From assembly GCA_945787595.1 (NCBI GenBank), contig CALZJV010000004.1, forward strand, positions 1-38,180: a stretch of 38,180 bases of DNA, in the 5' to 3' direction. Positions 24,854 through 34,215 of the stretch are shown one piece after another (position 1 is the stretch's first letter; every line of letters starts with the position of its first letter). The notes under the pieces were generated by a model. That model saw only the letters and a program-made list of their open reading frames with translations. It was not told the origin of the DNA and did not search any database. The DNA comes from an uncultured Desulfobacterales bacterium (GTDB lineage Bacteria > Desulfobacterota > Desulfobacteria > Desulfobacterales > JAFDCJ01). A program made the position numbers and the translations under genes.

Positions 24854-26269
24854 TTAACCGGGTGTTTTATATACGTCGGTATTTCGCAGCTGCCAGTAAG
24901 CGACTGCCAACAGAGCGGCCAAGGTCAGGAGAAAATACCAGGGAAACCAGCCGATTGATTTTATAAACACTAAATTCTCAATTCCTGCGCGACTTAAATC
25001 AGGATGGGAGCTGGCCAGTTGAGGCCGTAGAAAAACCAACAAAATGGAATACAATACACCAATTAAACCATAGGCAAGATTGAATGACAAACCCTTAAAA
25101 CTCAACACCGTGGCTCGCTGGTGCGAGGCGGTGATACGATTCAAATAATGGCTCTGGAAAAAGCGGCCCATATACATCACTACCGAAAGCAACGCCACCG
25201 GAAGCAACCCGATGATCGGCCAAAAAAATGTTATCCCGATCAGGCCAATTATGCTGACTATGGCCATTACACCGAGATTATAGGCCGGAGAGTGTCGATT
25301 CACCAATTTGTATGCCAGCCACGGTATGACCAGACCCAGCATCGCGAATCCTGAGCCGATCAAACCGAAGGATGCCTCCGGCAGGTTAATGAGCCGGTAG
25401 TATTGGCTGCCTAAGGTGACGACCATGCGAATACAGTTGTCAAACATAAGACCGGCAAGAATGATCACTAGGGCAAAGGGCGTTTTCAATATCCAGCCAC
25501 CTGCCTGAAGGGTTAATTTGAAGGCCTGGATTATCGGTTTTCCGCAATGTTCTGATGGATCGCATTCGGGTTTGACCGACGACCTCTCTTCTTGAAGTTT
25601 CAGAGTGGTCAGCAGAGTCAGGATGGCCATCATGAAGGTGAGATAAAGCGGAAAACGCAAGGTCATATCCTGGGTCAGATGTATATTCAGTCCCAGCGCA
25701 TTAACGAATCGCTGCATCAGGGCCGGATCATAAACGGCGGCGCCAAGACTCATGGCGCCAATGTAGGCTATGGATTGAATTCGCATTTGTTTTTCGAGTA
25801 CCCGGGGCCAATCTCGAACATCGCCATCTCTTTTCAGAGTATCGTATGCAATGGCCTCATCAGCCCCACTGGCTGCCGCCTCTGCCGCGCCGCTCAAAAC
25901 ACGGTTAACCAGAAAAATTGCAAAGAGCAAATGGGGATTACCCATGGGGATAAAACACAGCAGCGCAATTTCAATGACCATCAGTATCCCGGTTGCAACT
26001 AAAAGATTCCGCCGGCCGATGATATCGGCCAGCGCACCTGAAGGGACTTCCAGCAGAACAATGGATGCCGCCCAAGCGGCATTGAGCAGGGCAAATTGTT
26101 CGAGGGTCAGACCGAAATCTAAAAACAGGATGGTGAAAACAGGATAATAAAATCGGGCGTTGAAAAATACACGAAAGGCGATGAACAGGCGAACATTTCG
26201 AATCAAAAACGGTGATTTCCTGTTGGGCGTATTTGCAGATCCTCTTACGCTCAAAAAATTATCCTCCAA
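24854..26269 (-). CDS. Major facilitator superfamily transporter
   Basis: The 471-residue protein has about 12 hydrophobic segments. The classic MFS loop 2-3 motif is seen as GALADIIGRRNLLVATG at about 78-94, preceded by ASIVLLEVPS in helix 2, a pattern of the drug-efflux-like subgroup. The central loop (about 225-245: RSSVKPECDPSEHCGKP) separates the two six-helix halves. Helix 4-5 carries the acidic SGADEAIAYDTLKRDGD, common in MFS members with GAxDEA motifs. Substrate cannot be inferred. No regulator or enzyme is co-transcribed; the large unknown membrane protein lies 95 bases upstream with a weak hairpin between. Confidence 0.88.
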   Translation of the reverse strand: MEDNFLSVRGSANTPNRKSPFLIRNVRLFIAFRVFFNARFYYPVFTILFLDFGLTLEQFALLNAAWAASIVLLEVPSGALADIIGRRNLLVATGILMVIEIALLCFIPMGNPHLLFAIFLVNRVLSGAAEAAASGADEAIAYDTLKRDGDVRDWPRVLEKQMRIQSIAYIGAMSLGAAVYDPALMQRFVNALGLNIHLTQDMTLRFPLYLTFMMAILTLLTTLKLQEERSSVKPECDPSEHCGKPIIQAFKLTLQAGGWILKTPFALVIILAGLMFDNCIRMVVTLGSQYYRLINLPEASFGLIGSGFAMLGLVIPWLAYKLVNRHSPAYNLGVMAIVSIIGLIGITFFWPIIGLLPVALLSVVMYMGRFFQSHYLNRITASHQRATVLSFKGLSFNLAYGLIGVLYSILLVFLRPQLASSHPDLSRAGIENLVFIKSIGWFPWYFLLTLAALLAVAYWQLRNTDVYKTPG

Positions 26270-26304
26270 CCCTTTTTAGTAGACTCGACCAGGAACCTAC
26301 AATA

Positions 26305-26332
26305 GTGCCCACGCAAAAAGGATCCGGGGCAC
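26305..26332. terminator. Weak hairpin after the large membrane-protein gene
   Basis: GTGCCC (26305-26310) pairs with GGGCAC (26327-26332) over a 16-base loop. Long loop and lack of a T-tract make it a poor terminator candidate. Confidence 0.25.
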
Positions 26333-26364
26333 CTTGCGGATAGTTATGGAAGGTGTGGATAATT

Positions 26365-27837
26365 TCAAAGAGTGCTATCCTTTTTTCTATCACTCATTTC
26401 CTCGCTTACGCGCCCGCCCCCATAAAGTTTCTCTTCGGCGGTTTCATTTTTGTTCGTTTTGGAGCCTGCAAGCACTCCTTGTAGCCAGATACTTGGAAAA
26501 ATAAGCAAATCATAGAGATTGATCACGAATCTTCCGGTATAGTAGCCAATGTTGCCGATCAAGCGGAGCCCAAAAGAAATTAATCTGAGTGCACCGACAG
26601 CGATGATACCCAGAACCGTTCGGGAAGACGACACAAAGAATTCCAGTGGTATAGCCACAAACGCTAGCGCAAAGGGAAAGATAAAGCCAATAGTCATTTT
26701 TCCGACAGCGGGAATTATGCCTACCGACACAGTCTGGCCAGCACCTGCCATTGACTGGCTTAATCCTTCTAAATCCCGGGCATCGCGATCACCCGCAAAC
26801 GCGAATGCCGACCCGATTGCGGCAAGGATTGCCAACAGTGAGAAGGCTATCCAGATTATCCGGCGACGCATCTTATCGTCCATGCTGCCGATGGTGGGAA
26901 AAAGACGTGTGATTCGCATTGATTCCATTATAATCAAGCCCATGGTCAATTCAATCAGAATAATAACCAGCACGGCGACATCCGATGTTTTATAAAGCCC
27001 TATATGGCTTGCGTTGCCGATCATTTCCGATATAGGTAACGCAATCAAATTGAAGTTGATTAGGGATGCACCAAAAGCAATCAGCAGGAAAAATCCGGAA
27101 CTAAAAAATTGCGTCAACGAGGAGGATGAAAGAAGCCTAGCCGCCTTATCCGTCTGTAAACGAATTTGTTCATATTCATCCATATAGCGGTCAATGCTTT
27201 TGGCCCTTCGGTTTAGGTTGCCGATTGCATCGCCGACATCATTGAGGGTCTTTTGCACCTTGCGCCAAGCCGGCAGCATTTTCCTTAAGATTCCATAGCG
27301 TGAAGCATTGGTTTTTCGGTAGTCGGCAATGGCTAACTTATGCTGCTCCGTCAAGGTGCGGTTGATTTCGCCCAGCATATTGACAACCATGGAATCGCCG
27401 GTATGTTTGATAGCGGCAATTGATTCGATGATCGGCTGCCAGTTCGGCAATGACGGGGGCACATCCGCACTTGAGCTGTAGTCCTCATCCAGGCGGGTAG
27501 TGAGCTCCAGTAGTTGTCGCTGAAGGTGCGGATAACTTGCCAAATCCCTGACAACTGCTGAGTTGATACGATCGAATTCCCTTTCTACCAACCGTTCAGC
27601 TTTCTCCAGGCCAGCGGCCATTAGAACTTCGCGGTTGCGCTGGGTCAGTCTTCTTTCCGCTGAAAGCACTGATGTCGCAGTCAGCCGCATGGCATTGTGA
27701 ATAATCTTTGCCAGGGAACCCACCGCTCGATGAAAGGGTATGCGAGCGAAATAAAGTGCAGCCAGCAGCAAAAAAATCCATATCATCATGGATAGGAAAG
27801 GGTTTGACGTGATACTCAACATGTTGGCAATTGGCAT
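26365..27837 (-). CDS. Large membrane protein of unknown function
   Basis: The 490-residue product starts at the ATG at 27837, five bases after GGAGG (a GTG two codons earlier overlaps that site). It has one N-terminal helix (MIWIFLLLAALYFARI), a long soluble helical region of about 200 residues (RNREVLMAAGLEKAERLVER; NDVGDAIGNLNRRAKSI, coiled-coil-like), then at least five membrane segments (FFSSGFFLLIAFGASLINF; VAVLVIILIELTMGLIIMES; IIWIAFSLLAILAAIGSAFA; FIFPFALAFVAIPLEFFV). The tail is hydrophilic and charged. I do not recognise a named family. The arrangement (helical cytoplasmic or periplasmic arm plus membrane bundle) is reminiscent of membrane-shaping or tether proteins, but no function is assigned. 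Confidence 0.8.
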   Translation of the reverse strand: MPIANMLSITSNPFLSMMIWIFLLLAALYFARIPFHRAVGSLAKIIHNAMRLTATSVLSAERRLTQRNREVLMAAGLEKAERLVEREFDRINSAVVRDLASYPHLQRQLLELTTRLDEDYSSSADVPPSLPNWQPIIESIAAIKHTGDSMVVNMLGEINRTLTEQHKLAIADYRKTNASRYGILRKMLPAWRKVQKTLNDVGDAIGNLNRRAKSIDRYMDEYEQIRLQTDKAARLLSSSSLTQFFSSGFFLLIAFGASLINFNLIALPISEMIGNASHIGLYKTSDVAVLVIILIELTMGLIIMESMRITRLFPTIGSMDDKMRRRIIWIAFSLLAILAAIGSAFAFAGDRDARDLEGLSQSMAGAGQTVSVGIIPAVGKMTIGFIFPFALAFVAIPLEFFVSSSRTVLGIIAVGALRLISFGLRLIGNIGYYTGRFVINLYDLLIFPSIWLQGVLAGSKTNKNETAEEKLYGGGRVSEEMSDRKKDSTL

Positions 27838-28085
27838 GCCCACCTCCGTTCAACTACCATAAATAATCTATTGGTATTTCTAAAATTTATTGGAAGCACA
27901 ATATTTTTTGCACTATTTTCCCAGTAAGCAGCATGAAATGATGGAATATTGGGTATGAAAAGCGGAAAGCGGTCCATCCCTATGAAAAAATGGCGAATTT
28001 AGATTTTGTGATGATGTATGCCAGGCAGCTATTTTCTCCTTTTGATCTATAAATTTTCCATCAAAACAAGAATATCAATATCATT

Positions 28086-28613
28086 TTACTCTGGCTTTGG
28101 TTCATATCTCCAGTAACTTTTAGGATTCTTGAAATACTCATCCGGGTCCTGCATCAGAGTTTTCAGTCTGTCGCGGTAAAATCCGATATGGCGGCGCCTA
28201 AGTCTATTAGATCCGAAATACGACATTGGTTGGTCTTTGAGATAAGCGATTTTCTTTTCAAGTTTTTCCTTCTCGGCCGCAATCTTTTCTTCCTGGGTAG
28301 GCGGTTGATTTTTTTCGGCTTCCTCAGCTTTCAGCTTATCTTTCAGCTGCTGTTTCTCTAAAATTTCGTCAGCTTTTCTGGTTAGGTCTTCTATCTGTCC
28401 TTGCTCCGTTTCAGTCTGCTTTTTATCTGTTTCTTCGACGGGCTGGGATGTCTGAGGTTTTGTTAGAACTTCGAAATCTTCCACGTTTTCTGGGGGGTGA
28501 TCGCTGTAATGCTTAACGCCCTTTTCATCGGTCCAAATATAAACCTCAGCACTCAGGGTTGGAGCACAAAAAAATATTAACACGAAAATGAATAGAATTC
28601 TTAAGAGTTTCAT
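28086..28613 (-). CDS. DUF4124 domain exported protein
   Basis: The 175-residue product has a Sec signal peptide (MKLLRILFIFVLIFFCAPTL, cleavage after SAE or close), then the DUF4124 motif EVYIWTDEKGVKHYSDHPPE. A charged helical region follows (about 55-125, Lys/Glu/Gln-rich) and ends with a short basic/aromatic segment (RRRHIGFYRDRLKTLMQ, then KSYWRYEP). AGGAGG is well placed before the ATG. It is a second DUF4124 protein in the window (see 7241-7774) with the same layout of signal, domain and coiled-coil tail. Periplasmic; function unknown. Confidence 0.87.
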   Translation of the reverse strand: MKLLRILFIFVLIFFCAPTLSAEVYIWTDEKGVKHYSDHPPENVEDFEVLTKPQTSQPVEETDKKQTETEQGQIEDLTRKADEILEKQQLKDKLKAEEAEKNQPPTQEEKIAAEKEKLEKKIAYLKDQPMSYFGSNRLRRRHIGFYRDRLKTLMQDPDEYFKNPKSYWRYEPKPE

Positions 28614-28713
28614 TGGCCCTCCTATTTTCCATTGCTTGCGCGGATCTGCTTAAGGCTGCGAAACATGCAGGCGAAAATCAAAAGAATAGATCCTAAGATA
28701 CCAGATTTGTGCC

Positions 28714-29265
28714 CTATTCTTTTTCTTCGACAAAGGATTTTAATATATCGCTTTGAAGAGCGTTGATTTTATCAAAATTTACACCAAAACCCCTTGCAGT
28801 GCTCCAGACAATTTTTCCGGCAAACAAGATCGGTTGTGGACGGTTGGGCAAGGAGAATTTTAGCTGCAATTCCCTGCCAACGGGAAATCGTGTATCGGCT
28901 TCAATGAAGACGCCCCCGATACTGATATCTAATATATAGCTATTAAAGTTACGGTCCTGAATTCGGTAATTCGCTTTTATCAGGCATGGTCTGCGGGCGC
29001 TTTCCCGCATCGAGGCTTCCGTTTCTTCTAAACTGACAGTTTTGACCGGTAATTCCATCTGGGGTGATTGGCTTATTTGCTCAAAGAGGATGATCTGCTG
29101 TTCTTCGGTCATTTCCACAATCAGTTTGTACAAATGGTTGGAGACCTTGTCCCCCAACAGCTGTCTCAATAGAACCAACTGCTGTTCTTTAGGCATGTTG
29201 CCGACCAATCTGAATAATCGCGTCGTAATACCGAATTTGCCTGGTGTCGGGTCCGGAGCGATCAT
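28714..29265 (-). CDS. PilZ-domain protein
   Basis: The 183-residue product (ATG 29265, seven bases after AAGGAG; a TTG two codons earlier is less well placed) has an N-terminal helical region of about 75 residues (GNMPKEQQLVLLRQLLGDK; MTEEQQIILFEQISQS) made of two similar helical units, then a PilZ domain at about 91-180. The DxSxxGG motif is DISIGGVF at 113-120. The upstream RxxxR motif reads RRPCLIKAN, lacking the second Arg. Classical PilZ domains bind c-di-GMP through both motifs, so binding here is doubtful or altered. The C-terminal strand KIVWSTARGFGVNF is typical. Cytoplasmic. Confidence 0.88.
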   Translation of the reverse strand: MIAPDPTPGKFGITTRLFRLVGNMPKEQQLVLLRQLLGDKVSNHLYKLIVEMTEEQQIILFEQISQSPQMELPVKTVSLEETEASMRESARRPCLIKANYRIQDRNFNSYILDISIGGVFIEADTRFPVGRELQLKFSLPNRPQPILFAGKIVWSTARGFGVNFDKINALQSDILKSFVEEKE

Positions 29266-29765
29266 GCGCAAACTCCTTTCGCTGATACCCCGTCCCGTAT
29301 CGGCGGGACTGTGGGGAGTATTTTTTGCAACTACCGGAATGAAAATTCCCGGGAGTTTCGGGTGCTTTCACCGATTGTAGCCTATGTAAATCGGCAAAGA
29401 AATGTAGCCACTGAAACGCTCGATTTTCCAGGTTTGTTGAGTTGCTACATTCGAATTCTACCATTTTTTAAATAAATTTTAATAGTTTACCAGTAAAGTG
29501 TCAATATTATTTTTCCTAACTGCCTTTGTTTGCCATGACCATCAGCACGCTATCATTTTTCCAATCCCAATTTTTCCAAACAATTATCGTTCCCAAGGTG
29601 GAACAGTCCGCAAGATATTTGAATTTGCATTTGATCATATATAAATAATACCGGGCATTTCTTTTGATTGCCGCCATAACGGTTAACACTCTCACAATGA
29701 GATGAGACGACTTGGATCAAGACAATTATTATAAGAAAACAAATGACTGTCGGCAGGATAACGAA
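29266..29765. other. Intergenic region between PilZ and GcvT-SHMT genes
   Basis: About 500 bases with no credible gene, becoming AT-rich beyond 29440. Hairpin-like words occur near 29335-29360 (GAAAATTCCCGGGAGTTTC). The GcvT-SHMT promoter lies at its right edge. No glycine-riboswitch-like structure was recognised. Confidence 0.4.
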
Positions 29766-29794
29766 TTGACACGACCCACCCTTTTATTTATTAT
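29766..29794 (+). promoter_or_regulatory. Near-consensus sigma70 promoter for the GcvT-SHMT gene
   Basis: TTGACA (29766-29771) and TATTAT (29789-29794) are separated by 17 bases. Predicted transcription start is about 29801, giving a leader of about 56 bases before the ATG at 29857. Confidence 0.7.
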
Positions 29795-29856
29795 TCCAAT
29801 TGCTCATATACCCCCATGTTAGGGTTTATTTAACCATAAAAGAAGGAATTAGACCA

Positions 29857-32511
29857 ATGAAACAGCTCCTCAAAACCGTATTCTATGACAAACATGTCAA
29901 TCTCGGTGCCAAAATGGTTGAATTTGGCGGTTGGGATATGCCGGTGCAGTATGAACCCGGCATTGTGCAGGAGCATTTGAGTACCCGCAGCCAGGCGGGA
30001 TTGTTCGATGTTTCCCACATGGGCCGATTCATTGTCGGCGGGCCCCATGCCCTTGATTTTCTCCAGCATACGCTAACCAACAATGCAGCCGCGCTGGAAA
30101 TCGAAGAAGGCCAATATACGATGATTCCCAAGAAAAACGGCGGGGCGTTTGACGATGCCTACCTATACCGCTTTGTTGAGGATGAATACCTGCTGGTCGT
30201 CAACGCCGCTAACCGTGAAAAGGATTGGGATCACTTGTTGACCTTCAAGGATAAATTTGGCCAGGTGGCGATTGAAGACCGCACCATGGACATGGCGATG
30301 CTCAGTTTGCAGGGGCCTTCATCCAAAGAAATTTTATCCGGTCTCATGGATTCCGGACGACTGCCGGAACCTTTAAGAAACTATTTAAGCACCCTCTATA
30401 TCAATGGGAGCCGTGCTTTTGTTGCGCGTTCCGGCTACACCGGCGAACCGATCTGTTTTGAGCTCTTCATCGAACGCAAGGACGCCTTAATGATATGGGA
30501 TTCGCTGCTTGAAAAGGGTGCTGTGCCGGTGGGCCTGGGGGCACGCGATACCCTGAGACTGGAAGCTGGGTTACCACTTTACGGCCACGAATTGGGTCTG
30601 GATCCGGAAGGCGCGGAAATACCGATTTTTGCCTGCGATTTGGCCCGTTTTGCAGTAAGTTTTTCGCCGCTCAAGGGAGAATTTGTCGGAAAGCATCCTT
30701 TGGTGAGACAATTCGAGGCCTATAAAAAGATCGTCGACAGGGATTTTTCGTTATTGGAGAATCTCCCCCGTCTGATTCGACCCATTGAACTGACAGGCAA
30801 AGGCGTTGCACGAGCCGGTGCCGACGTGTATCGCGCACAAAAGAAGGTGGGATATGTTACCAGCGGCACCATGGTCCCATATTGGCAAACCGATGGTGTC
30901 GGGCTCTCATCCATTCAGAGCGGAGATCGAAAAATGAGGGCCATCGGGCTGGCGATGATGGACAGCAATCTGGTTGAGGGTGACGAGATCGAAATAGATA
31001 TCAGGGGCAAACGAGTTACGGCCGTGATTGTGCCATATTTTATTCGAAACGAAGCCCCGCCGTATTGTTGGCCCATTAAAAGCGATCAGCAGCGGGAAGG
31101 CAAAAAGACGATCTGTGCCAGCAAGCAAATGACAGACAATGTCCGCGCACTGATTGAAAAGGCGGCCGCCAATACCCGCTGGCGGCAGGAGCAATGTATA
31201 AATTTGATTCCCTCGGAACAGACTGCATCAGCCATGGTTCGGTTATTGTCTATCACGGATCCGGCGGCACGTTATGCCGAACACAAACAGGTTAAGGCCT
31301 TTAAAGAAGCGGACGTTTTTTACTACCAGGGCACCGATTTCATTTGTGAAGTCGAATATCTGCTCACGTGCGAAATGCAAAAGTATCTGGAATGCACCGA
31401 GGTTGAAACGCGTGTGATATCAGGCCAGATGGCAAACTCAGCAGTTTTTAGCGCCATGGTGGACTATCTGAACAGAGCCGATCGCAAGAGCGAGCAGCGC
31501 AGAATTCGAAAAATAATGAACAATCATATCATAAAAGGAGGCCATCTGAGCGCGCAACCTATGGGGGCATTGCGAGATTTTGTGATGCGTGATCCCAAAC
31601 GGGAAAAACCTGCTGTGGTCAACTTCCCTGTATTGGCAGGCAACCCATACAAAATCGATATGAAAGAGACCCGGGATTTGATTGTCGAACACCGACCGGA
31701 GCTGATCATATTAGGCAAGAGTATGATAATTCATCGTGAACCGGTGGCGGAAATCCGCGCAATTATTGATGAACTTTCGCTGGACTGTATGCTGATGTAC
31801 GACATGGCCCACGTTTTGGGATTGATCGGACCGTATTTCCAGCAACCCTTCAAGGAGGGAGCGGACATTGTAACCGGTTCTACTCACAAGACCTATTACG
31901 GCTCGCAGCGCGGTATTGTCGCTGTTAATTTCACCGAAGACGATTTGCGTTATGAGTTTTGGGAGGCTATTCAGCGCCGCTCCTTTCCGGGTTCTATGAG
32001 CAATCACCATCTAGGAACCATGGTGGGCTTGCTCATGGCTGCCTACGAGATGAACTATTTTAAAGATGAATACCAGAAAAACGTCCTGGCTAACGCCAAA
32101 GCCTTTGCCTTGGCATTAAAGGATTGTGGCTTGGCTGTTGCCGGAGACCCGGAGGTATCCTATACCGAAACCCATCAGGTAGTCGTTGACGTGGGTTATG
32201 CCCGGGGACCTGAAATAGCCCGGCGCCTGGAAGACAACAATATTATTCTCAACTACCAGGCAGCTCCGGAAGAAGAAGGATTTACGGCTGCCGGATCCCT
32301 GCGGACCGGGGTGCAGGAGATGACCCGCTTTGGGATGAGAGAAGATGATTTTAAACAGCTGGCTCAATACATAGCCGATGTCATTTTAAGGGCTAGCAAT
32401 GTTAAGCAGGAAGTGAGTTCCCTGCGCAAAAGATTTTTAGATATGCAGTACTGTTTTGCCGGCAATGAATTTGAAGATCTGATGCAAACACTCCATAAAT
32501 TGACCGGATAG
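29857..32511 (+). CDS. GcvT aminomethyltransferase-serine hydroxymethyltransferase-like fusion
   Basis: The 884-residue product starts at ATG 29857 (AAGGAA upstream). Residues 1-405 are GcvT, with GAKMVEFGGWDMPVQY, GLFDVSHMGRF, LSLQGPSSKEIL, LGARDTLRLEAGLPLYGHEL and the C-terminal barrel GYVTSGTMVPYW. After a short linker, residues 425-884 are a PLP fold-type I domain related to serine hydroxymethyltransferase: NLIPSEQTASAMV, RYAEHKQ, YDMAHVLGLIG, and the PLP-binding Lys678 in GSTHKTYYGSQRG. The SHMT-like part is divergent (SEQ instead of the usual SEN; HLSAQPMGA in place of HLTHG). The fusion would couple methylene-tetrahydrofolate made by glycine cleavage with serine/glycine interconversion. 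GcvH and GcvP are not in the window. Both halves appear intact. Confidence 0.93.
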   Translation: MKQLLKTVFYDKHVNLGAKMVEFGGWDMPVQYEPGIVQEHLSTRSQAGLFDVSHMGRFIVGGPHALDFLQHTLTNNAAALEIEEGQYTMIPKKNGGAFDDAYLYRFVEDEYLLVVNAANREKDWDHLLTFKDKFGQVAIEDRTMDMAMLSLQGPSSKEILSGLMDSGRLPEPLRNYLSTLYINGSRAFVARSGYTGEPICFELFIERKDALMIWDSLLEKGAVPVGLGARDTLRLEAGLPLYGHELGLDPEGAEIPIFACDLARFAVSFSPLKGEFVGKHPLVRQFEAYKKIVDRDFSLLENLPRLIRPIELTGKGVARAGADVYRAQKKVGYVTSGTMVPYWQTDGVGLSSIQSGDRKMRAIGLAMMDSNLVEGDEIEIDIRGKRVTAVIVPYFIRNEAPPYCWPIKSDQQREGKKTICASKQMTDNVRALIEKAAANTRWRQEQCINLIPSEQTASAMVRLLSITDPAARYAEHKQVKAFKEADVFYYQGTDFICEVEYLLTCEMQKYLECTEVETRVISGQMANSAVFSAMVDYLNRADRKSEQRRIRKIMNNHIIKGGHLSAQPMGALRDFVMRDPKREKPAVVNFPVLAGNPYKIDMKETRDLIVEHRPELIILGKSMIIHREPVAEIRAIIDELSLDCMLMYDMAHVLGLIGPYFQQPFKEGADIVTGSTHKTYYGSQRGIVAVNFTEDDLRYEFWEAIQRRSFPGSMSNHHLGTMVGLLMAAYEMNYFKDEYQKNVLANAKAFALALKDCGLAVAGDPEVSYTETHQVVVDVGYARGPEIARRLEDNNIILNYQAAPEEEGFTAAGSLRTGVQEMTRFGMREDDFKQLAQYIADVILRASNVKQEVSSLRKRFLDMQYCFAGNEFEDLMQTLHKLTG

Positions 32512-32624
32512 AGGGAGTTATCGATGGGGTAGATTAGGATAACCGCAGAGATCCGCACGGACTATGATTGTGAAACCAGTGGTATTTCTGCGGAAAGATG
32601 GGCGGAAGCTGTTTTCAACCTCTA

Positions 32625-33293
32625 TCACCCCAGCGCTGCAATAACAGCTTCTGCTGCTTTGTCTAATTCAAGAGCCCCGGTATTGATGACCAGATCATAG
32701 TTTATGGGATCCGCAATATCCGCATTGAAGTATTTTCTGATAAATGCCCTGCGATCCGATTCTGTTCGAATAATACGACGTTTGGCATCTTCTGCGCTAA
32801 CATCGAAAGTGCTGGCCACGTTTGCAATCCTGACATGCTGCGGTGCGACGATACGCAGCCGGAATCGGTTATCCGCTGGAATTACAAAATTTGCACCTCT
32901 ACCTACAATGATTGCGCGGCCGTGCTCTCCGATGGCACCGATAACTTTCATGAGATGCTTCAGGTATTCATCCGGCCACAAATGCCGATCGTATACCAAT
33001 GAAGATATACAATCTTCCAGGATGGTTAGTCCCTTTTCATCCAGTGTCTCTAGCAGCATTTCACTGACATCCGCACGTTTGGCTATTTCGAGCAGCACTT
33101 CCTGATGAAATACCTCGAAGCCGAGTTTGCCGGCTAGTTTCTTTGCCACGACACGGCCGCCGCTACCCGGTTCTCGTGAAATGGTTATGGTGGAAACACC
33201 CTGCTTATCTTTCACTTTTTTCGTCTTCATAAGCTGCCATCGTTGCATTTGTTCTTCGATAATCTGATGAATCGAACGGGATTTTGTTTTCAT
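32625..33293 (-). CDS. Cytidylate kinase-like family protein
   Basis: The 222-residue product starts at ATG 33293, preceded by AAAGGAGG; earlier in-frame Met codons lack such a site. After a helical N-terminus (SIHQIIEEQMQRWQLMK) comes a P-loop variant STITISREPGSGGRVVAKKL (about 34-53), typical of cytidylate-kinase-like proteins, then VIVGRGANFVIP, RFRLRIVAP and the Arg-rich lid DAKRRIIRTESDRRAFIRKY. The family is common in anaerobic Deltaproteobacteria and is annotated as cytidylate kinase-like, but true CMP kinase activity is not established, and the substrate is unknown. Monocistronic. Confidence 0.87.
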   Translation of the reverse strand: MKTKSRSIHQIIEEQMQRWQLMKTKKVKDKQGVSTITISREPGSGGRVVAKKLAGKLGFEVFHQEVLLEIAKRADVSEMLLETLDEKGLTILEDCISSLVYDRHLWPDEYLKHLMKVIGAIGEHGRAIIVGRGANFVIPADNRFRLRIVAPQHVRIANVASTFDVSAEDAKRRIIRTESDRRAFIRKYFNADIADPINYDLVINTGALELDKAAEAVIAALG

Positions 33294-33615
33294 AGGGGCC
33301 TCCTTTCTTTTGATTGGAGTGAAATCCTTTTCAAGGGTTGCCGAATCTTCGGCAAGCAGGAGAAGAATCACCGGATGAGGCATAAAAACTTAGATGAACA
33401 TCGCTGATCGAAGTCGCGGAATTCGGATGGAAGAAATCGGTTGGAGGCTGCGATCCAAAAGCAATTGCAGGTCAAGTCGATAGGAAATGTCGTTCCGAGG
33501 TAACACGCAGACAGGATTCTCAAATTTACTGGATCAAATTATGTTAGCATTTATCAGTCTCTGATTATGATAAACTGCATCTATGATATATCTTGTCTTG
33601 CTAAACCCCCTAATA
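33294..33615. other. Intergenic region without recognised features
   Basis: About 320 bases between the cytidylate-kinase-like gene and the SGNH hydrolase gene. No gene, strong hairpin or convincing promoter was identified; 33530-33615 is AT-rich. Confidence 0.35.
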
Positions 33616-34215
33616 TCACGAAAAATAAAACAGACTGCGCATTAATTCCACCATTTTTTCCGCCATCAACAGATGCCCCAGTTTATTGGGGTGAAGACCG
33701 TCTGCCAAAAAACATTCCCCCCGGACATTTTCATTTATGTCCAAAAAGGGGTGATAGTAATCAAGACAGGCAATGTCGTTTTCTTCGGCCGCCACCGCTA
33801 ATGCATCCACCAGCTCGGATAATTTGTTGATACATTTATCCCACCCGGCGATGGGCGTCATCATATTTTGATGTCGGATGTTTTCCATGTATAGGGGTAA
33901 GGGCAAACCTACAATCGGGACAATATTCCGATATTGAGCCTGGCAAGCCATGGCGAATGTATTAGCCAGGATTAAATTGATATCAAGATCCCACCATAAA
34001 TCGTTGGTACCGCCCAATAACACCACAAATTCCGGCTGATATCGAACCACGTCCTCGGAAAAACGGCTCAGCAGTCCGCCGCTGGTATCTCCTCCGATAC
34101 CACTGTTGATGATGGTTGCATTAATTTTGTTTTCGACCAGGTGCGGCCAGGTATAATTTTTTTCCAGATCGGAACCCTCGGTCAGGCTGTCTCCATGGCA
34201 AACAATTTTTTTCAT
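33616..34215 (-). CDS. SGNH/GDSL hydrolase
   Basis: The 199-residue product has all four SGNH blocks: Ser10 in CHGDSLTEGSD, Gly in NSGIGGDTSGG (about 37-47), Asn71 in LLGGTNDLWWD, and Asp172/His175 in LADGLHPNKLG. This predicts an esterase or lipase of the lysophospholipase L1 type, cytoplasmic since no signal peptide is present. The ATG at 34215 is preceded by GGAAGG and overlaps the stop of the DnaJ-like gene by four bases (ATGA), so the two are translationally coupled. The substrate is unknown. It is slightly shorter than many TesA/arylesterase relatives, which carry a signal peptide. Confidence 0.92.
   Translation of the reverse strand: MKKIVCHGDSLTEGSDLEKNYTWPHLVENKINATIINSGIGGDTSGGLLSRFSEDVVRYQPEFVVLLGGTNDLWWDLDINLILANTFAMACQAQYRNIVPIVGLPLPLYMENIRHQNMMTPIAGWDKCINKLSELVDALAVAAEENDIACLDYYHPFLDINENVRGECFLADGLHPNKLGHLLMAEKMVELMRSLFYFS

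Noticed and set aside
29189..29464. 91-codon minus-strand frame overlapping the start of the PilZ gene
   Set aside because: It overlaps the PilZ N-terminus in another frame and lacks any motif.
29795..29856. Glycine riboswitch upstream of the GcvT-SHMT gene
   Set aside because: The leader predicted from the promoter is only about 56 bases, too short for a glycine riboswitch, and no matching structure was seen.
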